From Streptosporangium lutulentum (GTDB lineage Bacteria; Actinomycetota; Actinomycetes; Streptosporangiales; Streptosporangiaceae), in NCBI RefSeq assembly GCF_030811455.1, contig NZ_JAUSQU010000001.1:5084001-5148000 (forward strand): a stretch of 64,000 bases of DNA, read 5' to 3'. Shown here piece after piece: positions 52,197-60,112 of this stretch. Position 1 is the first letter of the stretch; every line of letters starts with the position of its first letter. The notes beneath the pieces were generated by a model. It was given only the letters and a program-made list of their open reading frames with translations, was not told the origin of the DNA and did no database searches. The translations under genes were made by a program, and so were the position numbers.

Positions 52197-53396
52197 ATGA
52201 GCGTTTCAGGTCTGTCGACGGTACGGCTCGCAAGGATGCGCGAGGTGCTGACCGGGCACGTTGAACGCGGCGACCTGCCGGGCCTGGTCACCCTGGTGGC
52301 CCGGCGCGGCGAGGTGCACGTGGAGGCGATCGGCAGCACCGAGACCGGTGGCGGCGGGCCGATGCGCCGTGATTCGATCTTCCGTATCGCCTCGGTCACC
52401 AAGCAGATCACGGCGGCGGCGGCGATGATCCTCATTGAGGAGTGCCGGCTGCGGCTGGACGACCCGGTGGACGAACTGCTGCCCGAACTGGCCGACCGCA
52501 AGGTTCTGAGACGGCCCGACGGACCCCTCGACGACACGGTTCCGGCACACCGGCCGATCACCCCGCGCGATCTGCTGACGTTCCGGATGGGCATCGGCGC
52601 GGTGATGGCGCAACCCGGGGAGTATCCGATCCAGCGGGCGATGGACGACGCCGGGCTCGCCCCCGGCCCGCAGGCCGCACCGATCGAGCCCGACGAGTGG
52701 ATGAAACGGCTCGGCGACCTGCCGCTGGTCCACCAGCCGGGAGAGAAATGGATGTACCACACCGGCTCCGACGTCCTGGGAGTCCTCATGGCCCGAGCCA
52801 CCGGGCGGCCGCTGGAGGAGCTTCTGAAGGAGCGCCTCTTCGAGCCGCTCGGCATGAAGGACACCGGATTCCACGTGCCCGCCGACAAGCTGGACCGGCT
52901 GACCGCCTCCTACCGGCCCGATCCCGGAACGGGAGCGCTCGTTCTCGACGACGACCCCCGCCGGTCCCGATGGGGACGGCCGCCCGCCTTCCCGTCCGCG
53001 GGTGGCGGACTGGTCTCGACCGCCGACGACCTGCTGGCCTTCTGCACGATGATGCTGAACAAGGGCCGGTACGGCGGGCAACGCATCCTGTCCAGGCCCT
53101 CGGTCGAGCTGATGACCACCGACCAGCTCACCGAGGGGCAGAAGGCGGAGAACGCCGTGTTCTTCGGGGGTGGAAGCGGCTGGGGACTCGGGGTCAACGT
53201 CATCACACGGCGGAACGACCTGCCCGCCGTCCCCGGACGGTTCGGCTGGAACGGCGGCACTGGCACTTCCGTCTATACCGATCCGGCTGAGGAGCTGATC
53301 GGGATCCTGCTGACCCAGCGGCACATGACCTCCCCGATGCCACCTGCCGTGATCCGCGACTTCTGGACCTGCGCCTACCAGGCCATCGACGACTGA
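52197..53396 (+). CDS. Beta-lactamase-family serine hydrolase (intact copy)
   Basis: 399-aa enzyme of the class C beta-lactamase/DD-peptidase/esterase superfamily. Ser66 and Lys69 form SVTK in RIASVTKQITAAAAM, Tyr187 in KWMYHTGSDVLG is the second catalytic element, and GWNGGTGTSVYTDP near 360-373 corresponds to the third (KTG-like) strand. No signal peptide, so probably a cytoplasmic esterase or peptidase rather than a true periplasmic lactamase. ATG 52197 has GGAGGAG upstream. Its 5' and 3' parts exist as separate truncated copies at 47.0 and 32.8 kb. Confidence 0.88.
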   Translation: MSVSGLSTVRLARMREVLTGHVERGDLPGLVTLVARRGEVHVEAIGSTETGGGGPMRRDSIFRIASVTKQITAAAAMILIEECRLRLDDPVDELLPELADRKVLRRPDGPLDDTVPAHRPITPRDLLTFRMGIGAVMAQPGEYPIQRAMDDAGLAPGPQAAPIEPDEWMKRLGDLPLVHQPGEKWMYHTGSDVLGVLMARATGRPLEELLKERLFEPLGMKDTGFHVPADKLDRLTASYRPDPGTGALVLDDDPRRSRWGRPPAFPSAGGGLVSTADDLLAFCTMMLNKGRYGGQRILSRPSVELMTTDQLTEGQKAENAVFFGGGSGWGLGVNVITRRNDLPAVPGRFGWNGGTGTSVYTDPAEELIGILLTQRHMTSPMPPAVIRDFWTCAYQAIDD

Positions 53397-53529
53397 CAGC
53401 GGCCACCTTGCCGCCGGCCAGAAGCAAGGCCGACGTGGAGCGCCACGAGCGACACAAGGACGTACGACGAGTGACGGCCATTCTCGGCGACGAACTGTGG
53501 CCAGAACTCCTTCGCGATCAACGCTTCCA
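53397..53529. repeat. Downstream flank duplicated at 32895-33019
   Basis: The 3' flank of the intact hydrolase gene is present after the 3' scrap at 32.8 kb with some changes, so the duplication was of DNA and not of a coding unit. Confidence 0.75.
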
Positions 53530-53868
53530 TGCCCATTGGTGCGGGGGAAGGCGAGCAACGGCCTTGGGCGTCCTCTGGTCGGAACGAGGCATTTTTACCA
53601 GCACCTAAGCGATCTCCGAGCTTTCGCGCGAGCTCACGCCCGGGGCTCCCCCTCACCTCTTGATCCGCACTCGTTTAGCGAAAAGGTCCAACGAAAGAGG
53701 GTTGCGACAACCGATCACCTTGGCTCGGTCAGCCAGTATCAAAGTCAACGATCGTCACGACGTCATCGTGGGCATTCCAAAAGGCACCCGCGTTAGGAGA
53801 GCGCGGCCGGAACCGTTCCGCCAGCCGATCTGACCTGGGCAAACAACCTGTACCAGTGCCGCCCCCGC
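53530..53868. other. Non-coding spacer
   Basis: AT-richer stretch (53580-53770) without a credible gene. Presumably DNA flanking the IS110 relic. Confidence 0.4.
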
Positions 53869-54200
53869 TTGATTATCCCGTGCGTGTCCCACAATCGCGC
53901 CATCGCCGCCGAAGCCGGCTTCAGGGCCGCGATGGTCGAGGCAGCCTGGGTCACCGCCCGCACCCGGTCCAGCGTCGGCACCCGACTGCGCCGCCTGGGC
54001 CGCGGCTTCGGCAAACAGCACGCTCAGCAGGGCGCCGTCGCCGACACCCTGCTCCCACCCTGCTTTGTCATCGCTTAGGCGGTCATGGCTAGCAATACCG
54101 ACTACCGAGAAGACGGCAACGACTTCTACGCCCGCCGCAGCGCCCGCCACGCCCAGCACCTGGCCGCCCGTCATCAAAAGACCCTGGAACTCCATTACCA
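53869..54200 (+). pseudogene. Degenerate IS110/IS1111-family transposase C-terminus
   Basis: Readable pieces on the plus strand: GFRAAMVEAAWVTARTRSSVGTRLRRLGRGFGK, then FVIA, a stop, and after it NTDYREDGNDFYARRSARHAQHLAARHQKTLELHY. These match the C-terminal half of IS110-type transposases (AAWxxxRxxxxxGxxxxRLxRxxGK and DYFxRR). In-frame stops show it is dead; the catalytic N-terminal part is gone. Confidence 0.7.
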
Positions 54201-54312
54201 ATCCTCCTCGCAATTAGGGATCGGGCGTGCGGCGTGGCTTAGGGCCGGCTGAAGGCTTTCGCTTGCCCGATGGGCGGGCCCACCCTCTGAGCCAAGATGA
54301 TCACTGCGTCAT

Positions 54313-54825
54313 TCACTCCGGCGGTTCAATTGAGGTCGCCTTGCGCCACGCCTCCGCGACCTCCGAAGGGTTCTGCTGATAGAGGTTACGGAGGAGCACT
54401 ATTGTCACGCGGACGAGATCGAGAAAATCCCGCTCTACAGCGATCTGGAGGCCTTTCATAATTAATTCAAGGCCCTCCTCAAGTTGTTCTGATTCACTTG
54501 GTAACTGGCCGTTGACAACGCAGCTGGTGGCCAAGGCCACCGAGTGGACCTTAGGGTTGGCACGAGCAAGCGTGCGCCTGACGTCCTCCAAACGCCGCCT
54601 GCCGGTGACCGGGCTCGCGCTCGACGTGCGGCGGGGGCCTGTCTTCCCTTGCGACAAGCGGCGTAACCAGTTGCCGCGGCGCCCATCACCGTGGCCGCGA
54701 CCGTCGACGGCCCACGCCGGCGTCGAGATGAACCGTCGATTCGACATACTCGAATGCCCGGTGAGGAATCCGTCGATCAGCCAGGAAAGTCCATGAATCA
54801 AAACCCTTGACAAGGTGTATCGCAT
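54313..54825 (-). CDS. Hypothetical protein
   Basis: Up to 170 aa. The C-terminal about 95 residues look real and helical (EDVRRTLARANPKVHSVALATSCVV then EQLEEGLELIMKGLQIAVERDFLDLVRVTIVLLRNLYQ), whereas the N-terminal 75 are basic and disordered. It may be a truncated gene with its true start lost. No family recognised. Confidence 0.4.
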   Translation of the reverse strand: MRYTLSRVLIHGLSWLIDGFLTGHSSMSNRRFISTPAWAVDGRGHGDGRRGNWLRRLSQGKTGPRRTSSASPVTGRRRLEDVRRTLARANPKVHSVALATSCVVNGQLPSESEQLEEGLELIMKGLQIAVERDFLDLVRVTIVLLRNLYQQNPSEVAEAWRKATSIEPPE

Positions 54826-54862
54826 TTATAAAGGCTGTGATCAGGTAACAAATCGAAGAGGA

Positions 54863-54877
54863 TTCGAGTTATTCGAA
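54863..54877. promoter_or_regulatory. TTCGA-N5-TCGAA site (left)
   Basis: A 15-bp inverted repeat, TTCGAGTTATTCGAA, just upstream of the decayed secreted-protein gene. The same pattern recurs at 57649. Probably the operator of a lost carbohydrate regulator. Confidence 0.5.
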
Positions 54878-54886
54878 TGGTGACGA

Positions 54887-55540
54887 CAGGAATGGCGACG
54901 ACGAGGAAGTCGTCGAGTACGACCAAGGCGTTCGAGCTGCTGGAGACGGTGGCGTCCGCCGGCACACCGGGCGAGGAGTCGACCTGGGGTTCGCCGACGA
55001 TGGACATCGTCACGAACGTCGACACCATCCGGTACGACTCGGCCTACCACTGGATGGCCGACGTCGAGCAGCCGGCTCACCCGCAGACGCCGACCGACCG
55101 GTATCTCGTGCTCGACAAGATCAAGAAGTCGTCCGAACGGCCACACATCGAGCTCTGGGCGGGTACGTCCGACAGGTTCTTCTCCCCGGCGGTCCTCCAG
55201 CAGCACCAGACGGGCTCGTGGACGGAGTCCTTGGCGCCGGCGCTTGGGCTCGCCGACGTCACCAACGCCACCGCCGACGGCGCCGCGCACGTCGGGTTCG
55301 CCACGACGACGAAGGTGTGTCGGTCACGGCCAACGTGTTCACAACCCTCATCGACCAGGACGTGACGGCCGCCCTGGTCGACGACTCGACCGGAAGCACG
55401 CTGACGAGTGCGACTCACGGGTGACGCGTACGTCTCGCACGAACTCTCGGCACCTGTCGAGTCCGGTGCGACCGCGACGCTCGTGCTCACCGATGGTGGC
55501 GGGAAGGAGTTACCGCGCACGAGCGCGACCGACGAGTGAA
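54887..55540 (+). pseudogene. Decayed gene of a secreted-protein-like product
   Basis: Open segments in three consecutive frames give one continuous beta-rich product: IVTNVDTIRYDSAYHWMADVE to HVGFATTTK (first frame, to about 55315), VSVTANVFTTLIDQDVTAALVDDSTGSTL (second), DAYVSHELSAPVESGATATLVLTDGGGK (third, stop at 55539). Two frameshifts separate them. It looks like the C-terminal part of a secreted or surface carbohydrate-active protein; the N-terminal part is missing. Family not recognised. Confidence 0.55.
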
Positions 55541-55647
55541 CCGAACCAACGCACATCGGCACCCGTGACGGGGGCCGCGCCTCACGCGCGGCCCCGAGGC
55601 CCGGAGCGGCACGAACGGACGCCTTGCTCAACGGAGAAGGAAGCGCA

Positions 55648-57540
55648 ATGAGAGCAACAACTCGCAATCGCAGACGTCGCTCGGCCGTGGCGGCCCTGAG
55701 CGTGGTCACCCTGGGGGCATCTCTGGTCCTCGCCGCGACGCCGACCGCCGCGACGTCGGCCGCCGCGGACGGGCCCAGCGCCTCGATCATCTTGGGCGAG
55801 GTCAACGAGGAGAACGGTCTCCGCCAGATCGAACAGGGTGACGGCACGACCGCACCCGTGACGGTTGGCGGGCTGAGCGCACGCAAGACCGTGCAGACCT
55901 CGGCACCGGCGCAACACATGTATTTCCAGGTCGACGACGCGGTCGCCTTCGATGGCGCCTTCGTCGCGTGCCTGCAGGTCGAGTACTTCGACGAGGGCGG
56001 GGCCACATTCCGCGTCCAGTACGACTCGACCAGCAGCGCGTACGGCTCGACGGGTTCGGTGAACCGCACCGGGTCGAACACGTGGAAGACGGCGGGCTTC
56101 GAGCTGATGGACGCCCGGTTCGCCAACCGCGAGAACGGCGGCGCCGACTTCCGCGTCGAGGCGGGCACGGCCGGGGTGACCTTCCACAGCGTGAAGTTGA
56201 CGATCATCCAGAACGACGACGGCGTGACCCCGCCGTGCGCGGCCGCCTCGCCCGAGCCGGAACCCGTCCCCCCGCGCTGGAAGCTCAAGTATGTCGAGCA
56301 GTTCGGGAAGCCGATCCGCACTGAGGCCAGCCCGTGGGTGCTCGACGACTACAGCGAGCCGGTCGACGACTTCAACGACGACAACGGCGACCTCTACCGC
56401 CTTCAGCTCGGTCCCGAGTTCGACGCGGCGATGGCGACCATGCGGACCTACCGGCAGGAGACCAAGTTCGGCCGGGACGGCTGGCTCACGGCGTCCCTCT
56501 CCGCGCGCGAGAGCGGCGGGCGGGTCGACGACAGCTACACCGACACTGCCGAACGTCCGTCGATCACGACGGAGTCGCTGAAGAAGGCGGGCTCCGTCGC
56601 CAAGATCACCGTGCCCAACCACACAGGTGGCGCGATCATCCGCAACACCGAGCCGCTGCCGAAGTACTACCGCATCGAGTACGACCTCAAGACGCTCGAC
56701 TTCGGCGGCTTGCGTGACGGCTCGCTGTTCTACGACGGCAAGTACAACGGGTACGCCCTCGGGGAGTGCAAGACGTTCTACCCCTGGGTCGGCGACCCGA
56801 ACGACATCGAACCGGCCGACCCCTGCGCCACACGCTCCGTGCGGGAGGACAGCAACGAGGCGTACAACGCGTTCCACTTCATGTCGATCCTGGACTTCCC
56901 GGCGATGCCCCGGAACCTGGCGATGTACCACTGGCACCGCAAGGTGCTCATGGACCAGTTCAGCCCGGCCCCGTCCCGGAACACGGACGGCTACGACGTC
57001 TGCAACTCGCGGACCGGTGAGAAGTACCCCTGGGACGAGAGCAACCGCACCACGGTGAACATGCTCTACTTCACGGGTTCGCTCGGTCAGTCGCAGACGT
57101 TCGTGACGAGCTGCGACCGTCGGCCGGTTTCCGGCGTGCAGAAGTCGGCCGTGGAGCTGCAGCCCGAGCTGATGCCCAAGCAGGACTACACGTTCGCCAT
57201 CGAGCGCACCGAGGCGGGTTACACGCTCGAGGTCAGCGGCAACTTCAAGAACGTCGGCAAACAGACCTACCGGTTCACCCGGGGCTTCATCGACGACGAC
57301 GCCGGCGTGGTCGGGGCGAACGTCCCGATCTTCCACTACAACGTGGACGCCGAGGAGTACGACGGCCAGTTCAACACGTCGCACACCGCGCAGGGCGCAT
57401 TTGGCTCCAAGACGTGGGACAACCAGTGGCCGGCCGGCTCGGCCTACCCCGACTACTTCGTCATCGGTGAGCCGTACACGAACGTCGGTGAGGGCCAGGC
57501 CCGCATCGACAACATCCGGCTGTACGTGCCGAAGAAGTAG
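55648..57540 (+). CDS. Large secreted protein, putatively carbohydrate-active
   Basis: 630-aa exported protein. A Tat/Sec-like signal (about 1-38, RNRRRRSAVAALSVV then TAATSAAA) is followed by a carbohydrate-binding-like beta-sandwich (about 42-190: CLQVEYFDEGGATFRVQYDS) and a long C-terminal domain starting at RWKLKYVEQFGKP, rich in Trp, Tyr and Asp with YYRIEYDLKTLDFGGLRDGSLFYDGK in pieces and a jelly-roll-like end RIDNIRLYVP. The layout suggests a lyase or glycan-binding protein, but I do not recognise the family. The start ATG follows GGAGAAGGAAG. A hairpin terminator follows. Confidence 0.75.
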   Translation: MRATTRNRRRRSAVAALSVVTLGASLVLAATPTAATSAAADGPSASIILGEVNEENGLRQIEQGDGTTAPVTVGGLSARKTVQTSAPAQHMYFQVDDAVAFDGAFVACLQVEYFDEGGATFRVQYDSTSSAYGSTGSVNRTGSNTWKTAGFELMDARFANRENGGADFRVEAGTAGVTFHSVKLTIIQNDDGVTPPCAAASPEPEPVPPRWKLKYVEQFGKPIRTEASPWVLDDYSEPVDDFNDDNGDLYRLQLGPEFDAAMATMRTYRQETKFGRDGWLTASLSARESGGRVDDSYTDTAERPSITTESLKKAGSVAKITVPNHTGGAIIRNTEPLPKYYRIEYDLKTLDFGGLRDGSLFYDGKYNGYALGECKTFYPWVGDPNDIEPADPCATRSVREDSNEAYNAFHFMSILDFPAMPRNLAMYHWHRKVLMDQFSPAPSRNTDGYDVCNSRTGEKYPWDESNRTTVNMLYFTGSLGQSQTFVTSCDRRPVSGVQKSAVELQPELMPKQDYTFAIERTEAGYTLEVSGNFKNVGKQTYRFTRGFIDDDAGVVGANVPIFHYNVDAEEYDGQFNTSHTAQGAFGSKTWDNQWPAGSAYPDYFVIGEPYTNVGEGQARIDNIRLYVPKK

Positions 57541-57571
57541 GCACGGGAAGGTCGCGGTCGAACTGACGCAG

Positions 57572-57610
57572 CCGCGCCCCTGGGACCTCAGACTGCACCC
57601 AGGGGCGCGG
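57572..57610 (+). terminator. Hairpin terminator of the secreted-protein gene
   Basis: Perfect 13-bp stem (CCGCGCCCCTGGG with its complement) and a 13-nt loop, 31 bp after the stop; the stem extends by a few pairs past a bulge. Confidence 0.75.
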
Positions 57611-57648
57611 CCTGCGCTTCGAATTCACGCGATCCTTCGTTTCGAGTC

Positions 57649-57663
57649 TTCGATTAGTTCGAA
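57649..57663. promoter_or_regulatory. TTCGA-N5-TCGAA site (right)
   Basis: TTCGATTAGTTCGAA, the same pattern as at 54863, lies beyond the terminator where no gene follows on the plus strand. It suggests that a regulated gene once started here and was lost. Confidence 0.5.
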
Positions 57664-57756
57664 TCATCGTCAACCAAAGTTGTGTTGACAGTCTGACCAA
57701 AGAGCGGCCCCTGTCCAGGAAGCCGTCACCCTCTTCAGCCGGCTGCGTGTTCGGCG

Positions 57757-58191
57757 TCAAGGAGCCGGGGTCACGGCGCCCGGCCTCGGCTGCTGTTGCC
57801 AGGGCTCTCCGGTGCCATTGGCGGCGAGGTGTCGTTCGTAGGCGGCCACTTTGCCGTTGATGAGATCGAGACAGTCGTGCAGCTGCGCGAGTTGCGCGGT
57901 GACATGGCGCTGGTGCTCGCGCAGCACCTCAAGCCGTTCCGCTTCGTTGCCGCTGCCCTCGCGGACGAGCCGGGCCAGCCTGCTGATCGTCGCCAGCGGC
58001 ATGCCGGAGGCCCGGAACCTCACGCAGTTGCCCAGCCATTCGACGTCCCAGGTGCTGTACACCCGCCGACCGATCTCGTCGCGCCGCACCTCGCTGGCGA
58101 GTAGCCCCGCACGCTCGTACAGTCGCAGCGCGTGCACGCTCAACCCGGTGCGCCTAGCCACCTCGCCGATACGCAGAACTTCAGCCCTCAC
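57757..58191 (-). CDS. MerR family transcriptional regulator
   Basis: 144-aa MerR protein. The winged helix reads RIGEVARRTGLSVHALRLYERAGLL and the second helix pair is VEWLGNCVRFRASGMPLATISRLARLV, followed by a dimerising coiled coil. It ends in a short Gln/Pro tail without metal-binding cysteines, so it belongs to the small-molecule or stress-sensing branch. It is divergent from the SDR gene at 58247 and their shared promoter is of the MerR-activated kind. Confidence 0.9.
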   Translation of the reverse strand: MRAEVLRIGEVARRTGLSVHALRLYERAGLLASEVRRDEIGRRVYSTWDVEWLGNCVRFRASGMPLATISRLARLVREGSGNEAERLEVLREHQRHVTAQLAQLHDCLDLINGKVAAYERHLAANGTGEPWQQQPRPGAVTPAP

Positions 58192-58208
58192 CGGCTGATC
58201 CTATCCGG

Positions 58209-58239
58209 TTGACCTAGACCTCGGTCTAGCACCTAGCGT
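58209..58239 (+). promoter_or_regulatory. MerR-type promoter with 19-bp spacer
   Basis: -35 TTGACC (58209-58214) and -10 TAGCGT (58234-58239) are separated by 19 bp, and the palindrome CTAGACC-TC-GGTCTAG (58214-58229) lies in the spacer. This is the classic architecture in which a MerR protein twists an over-long spacer. The SDR start codon is only 8 bp after the -10, so its transcript would be leaderless. Confidence 0.8.
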
Positions 58240-58246
58240 CTGCCAC

Positions 58247-58819
58247 ATGACCAGCGACACGACCAGTGGCACGGGGCGGAGCGCAAGCGAGGTCCTCGCC
58301 GGAATCGACCTCACCGGAAGGACCGCAGTTGTCACCGGTGGCTACTCCGGCCTGGGGCTCGCAGCCACCCGCGCGCTCGCCGGCGCCGGGGCGCGAGTCG
58401 TCGTCCCGGCTCGTCGGCCCGATTCGGCGGAACAGGTACTCGCCGATACTCAAGGTGTAGAGGTCGACCGGCTCGACCTCGCCGACGTGAATTCCGTACG
58501 AGCGTTCGCCGAGCGGTTCCGGCGCCGGCAGACCACCCTCGACATCCTGATCGCCAACGCCGGGATCATGGCCTGCCCCGAAACTCGGGTGGGACCCGGT
58601 TGGGAGGCGCAGTTCGCCACCAACCACCTTGGCCACTACACGCTGACACAGCTGGTGTGGCCCACCCTCGCGGCCGCCGGTGCGGCCCGCGTCGTTTCGG
58701 TCTCCTCCGGGTACAGCGTGGACTGGCGCATCATCGATGACGGCCCGGCAGATGATGGCGAGGCATCCCGGCTCTGGGCGCTCTCGGCCAACCTGACGGG
58801 CCTCGACCTCGTCCACTGA
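58247..58819 (+). pseudogene. Truncated short-chain dehydrogenase/reductase
   Basis: 190 codons with a good N-terminal half: TAVVTGGYSGLGLAATRAL (NAD(P)-binding), DILIANAGIMACPET and VVSVSSGYSVDW with the catalytic Ser. The YxxxK motif and everything after are missing; after SGYSVDW the frame continues with unrelated residues to a stop at 58819. It was probably the target of the MerR regulator, now inactive or a truncated product. Confidence 0.75.
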
Positions 58820-59109
58820 GCCCCGGGCAGCGGGTGACCTCCGGGCAGGCGCGCAGCGGACGGTGGTCGACCCGGGCCGACCGCCGTCGGCGGCCGGTAC
58901 GCGATCTGCCGTGGTGTGACGACTGTCGCCAAACCCGCCGCACCGAGCACCACGGCAGGCGCCCTCGTCCGCACCAACCCGCCCGGCGGCGGCTATGTTC
59001 GGCTTCCGGGACGACGCGGCGGGTTGCCGACGACATCGAGGCCACCCCGGTGACGGCGGTCGCGGCGGACTGCCGTCCAGCCGCCCGATGGCTTCCACCC
59101 GGAAACCGA
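58820..59109. other. Decayed flank of SDR gene up to IS982
   Basis: No gene recognised; likely the remains of lost DNA. It ends at the left inverted repeat of the IS982 element. Confidence 0.4.
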
Positions 59110-60094
59110 CTAGACGAGTAAGTCCGATGTGATCAGTGGTCGTAGGCGATCAGCGAGCGGGTGACCGGGGCTCCGGTCTTGTTGTTGTGCCAGATTGCCG
59201 CGGCCATCGCCAGGATGCGCTGGGCGACGCGGACGGCGACGCCCTCGAAGGTCCGTCCGCCGTGTTGTTCCAGGTCGAGTTGGCCTTTGAGAGTGTCGTT
59301 GACCGACTCGATGAGCTGGCGGACCTTCTTGAGCATTGGCTCGCCGTGCCGCTGTTTCTCCCGCTTGCGGGAGGGACGCAGCAGGTCGATGCCGTGGGCG
59401 GCGAGTTCCTTCTCAAAAGGCTTGGAGGCGAAACCCTTGTCGCAGATGAGCAGAATGCCCTCGCGTTCGGCGATCAGGCCGGCATCGACCTCGAGCATCG
59501 CGGCCAGCACCTCCCGCTCGCCGATCTTCGGGTTGGCCAGCGCCCATAAGATCGGCATGCCGGTCGGGGTGCACACCAGATACAGCCGCAGGCCCCAGAA
59601 GAACCGGGAGTGTGAGGCGCAGTAGCCATAGCCGGCCCAGCCGGCCAGGTTCGAGCGCTGCACGGTTGGGCGCGACATCCCGCACGGCACCGGTGTGGAG
59701 TCAACGATCCAGTGGTTGTCGAACCAAAAGTCGCTGTCGGTGGCCAGCTCCCGGATCATCTGCTTGACCAGGGGCAATGCCGCGCGCAGGCGTTTGTTGT
59801 AGCCCGACTGCTGCGGCAGGTACGGGAACATGCCGGACAGGTGCGTGCGGGCGAAGCGCAGCCAGCGGGCCTCGGAGTGGTGACCGAGCAGCGCCTGGGC
59901 CACCGCTAGGCAGACGAGCTCGGAGTCGCTGAGCAGCGGCGGCCTGCCCATCGATCGGCTTCCTCCGATCTTGTCGTCGATCTTCACATATAGTGCGGTC
60001 AAGAGGGTGTTCAGGTCTTGCGTCACAACATGATCTTGAACGCCCTCTCTTCATGCCCGGTCACCGGCCCCAGACATCGGACTTACTCGTCTAG
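59110..60094 (-). mobile_element. IS982-family insertion sequence
   Basis: Exact 21-bp terminal inverted repeats (CTAGACGAGTAAGTCCGATG and complement) at 59110-59130 and 60074-60094 enclose one intact transposase gene, 985 bp in total. I find no certain target duplication. Confidence 0.92.
59133..60026 (-). CDS. IS982-family transposase
   Basis: 297-aa DDE transposase. It begins LNTLLTALYVKIDDKIG, has IVDSTPVPCGMSRPTVQRSN (first Asp region), ILLICDKGFASKPFEKELAAHGI (second Asp) and RQLIESVNDTLKGQLDLEQHGGRTFEG (Glu). Full length and apparently intact. Confidence 0.93.
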   Translation of the reverse strand: MTQDLNTLLTALYVKIDDKIGGSRSMGRPPLLSDSELVCLAVAQALLGHHSEARWLRFARTHLSGMFPYLPQQSGYNKRLRAALPLVKQMIRELATDSDFWFDNHWIVDSTPVPCGMSRPTVQRSNLAGWAGYGYCASHSRFFWGLRLYLVCTPTGMPILWALANPKIGEREVLAAMLEVDAGLIAEREGILLICDKGFASKPFEKELAAHGIDLLRPSRKREKQRHGEPMLKKVRQLIESVNDTLKGQLDLEQHGGRTFEGVAVRVAQRILAMAAAIWHNNKTGAPVTRSLIAYDH

Positions 60095-60112
60095 GACAGA
60101 GAGGACACCGCG

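Noticed and set aside
54841..55290. Minus-strand frame of 149 codons
   Set aside because: Shadow of the decayed secreted-protein segment; Arg-rich and featureless.
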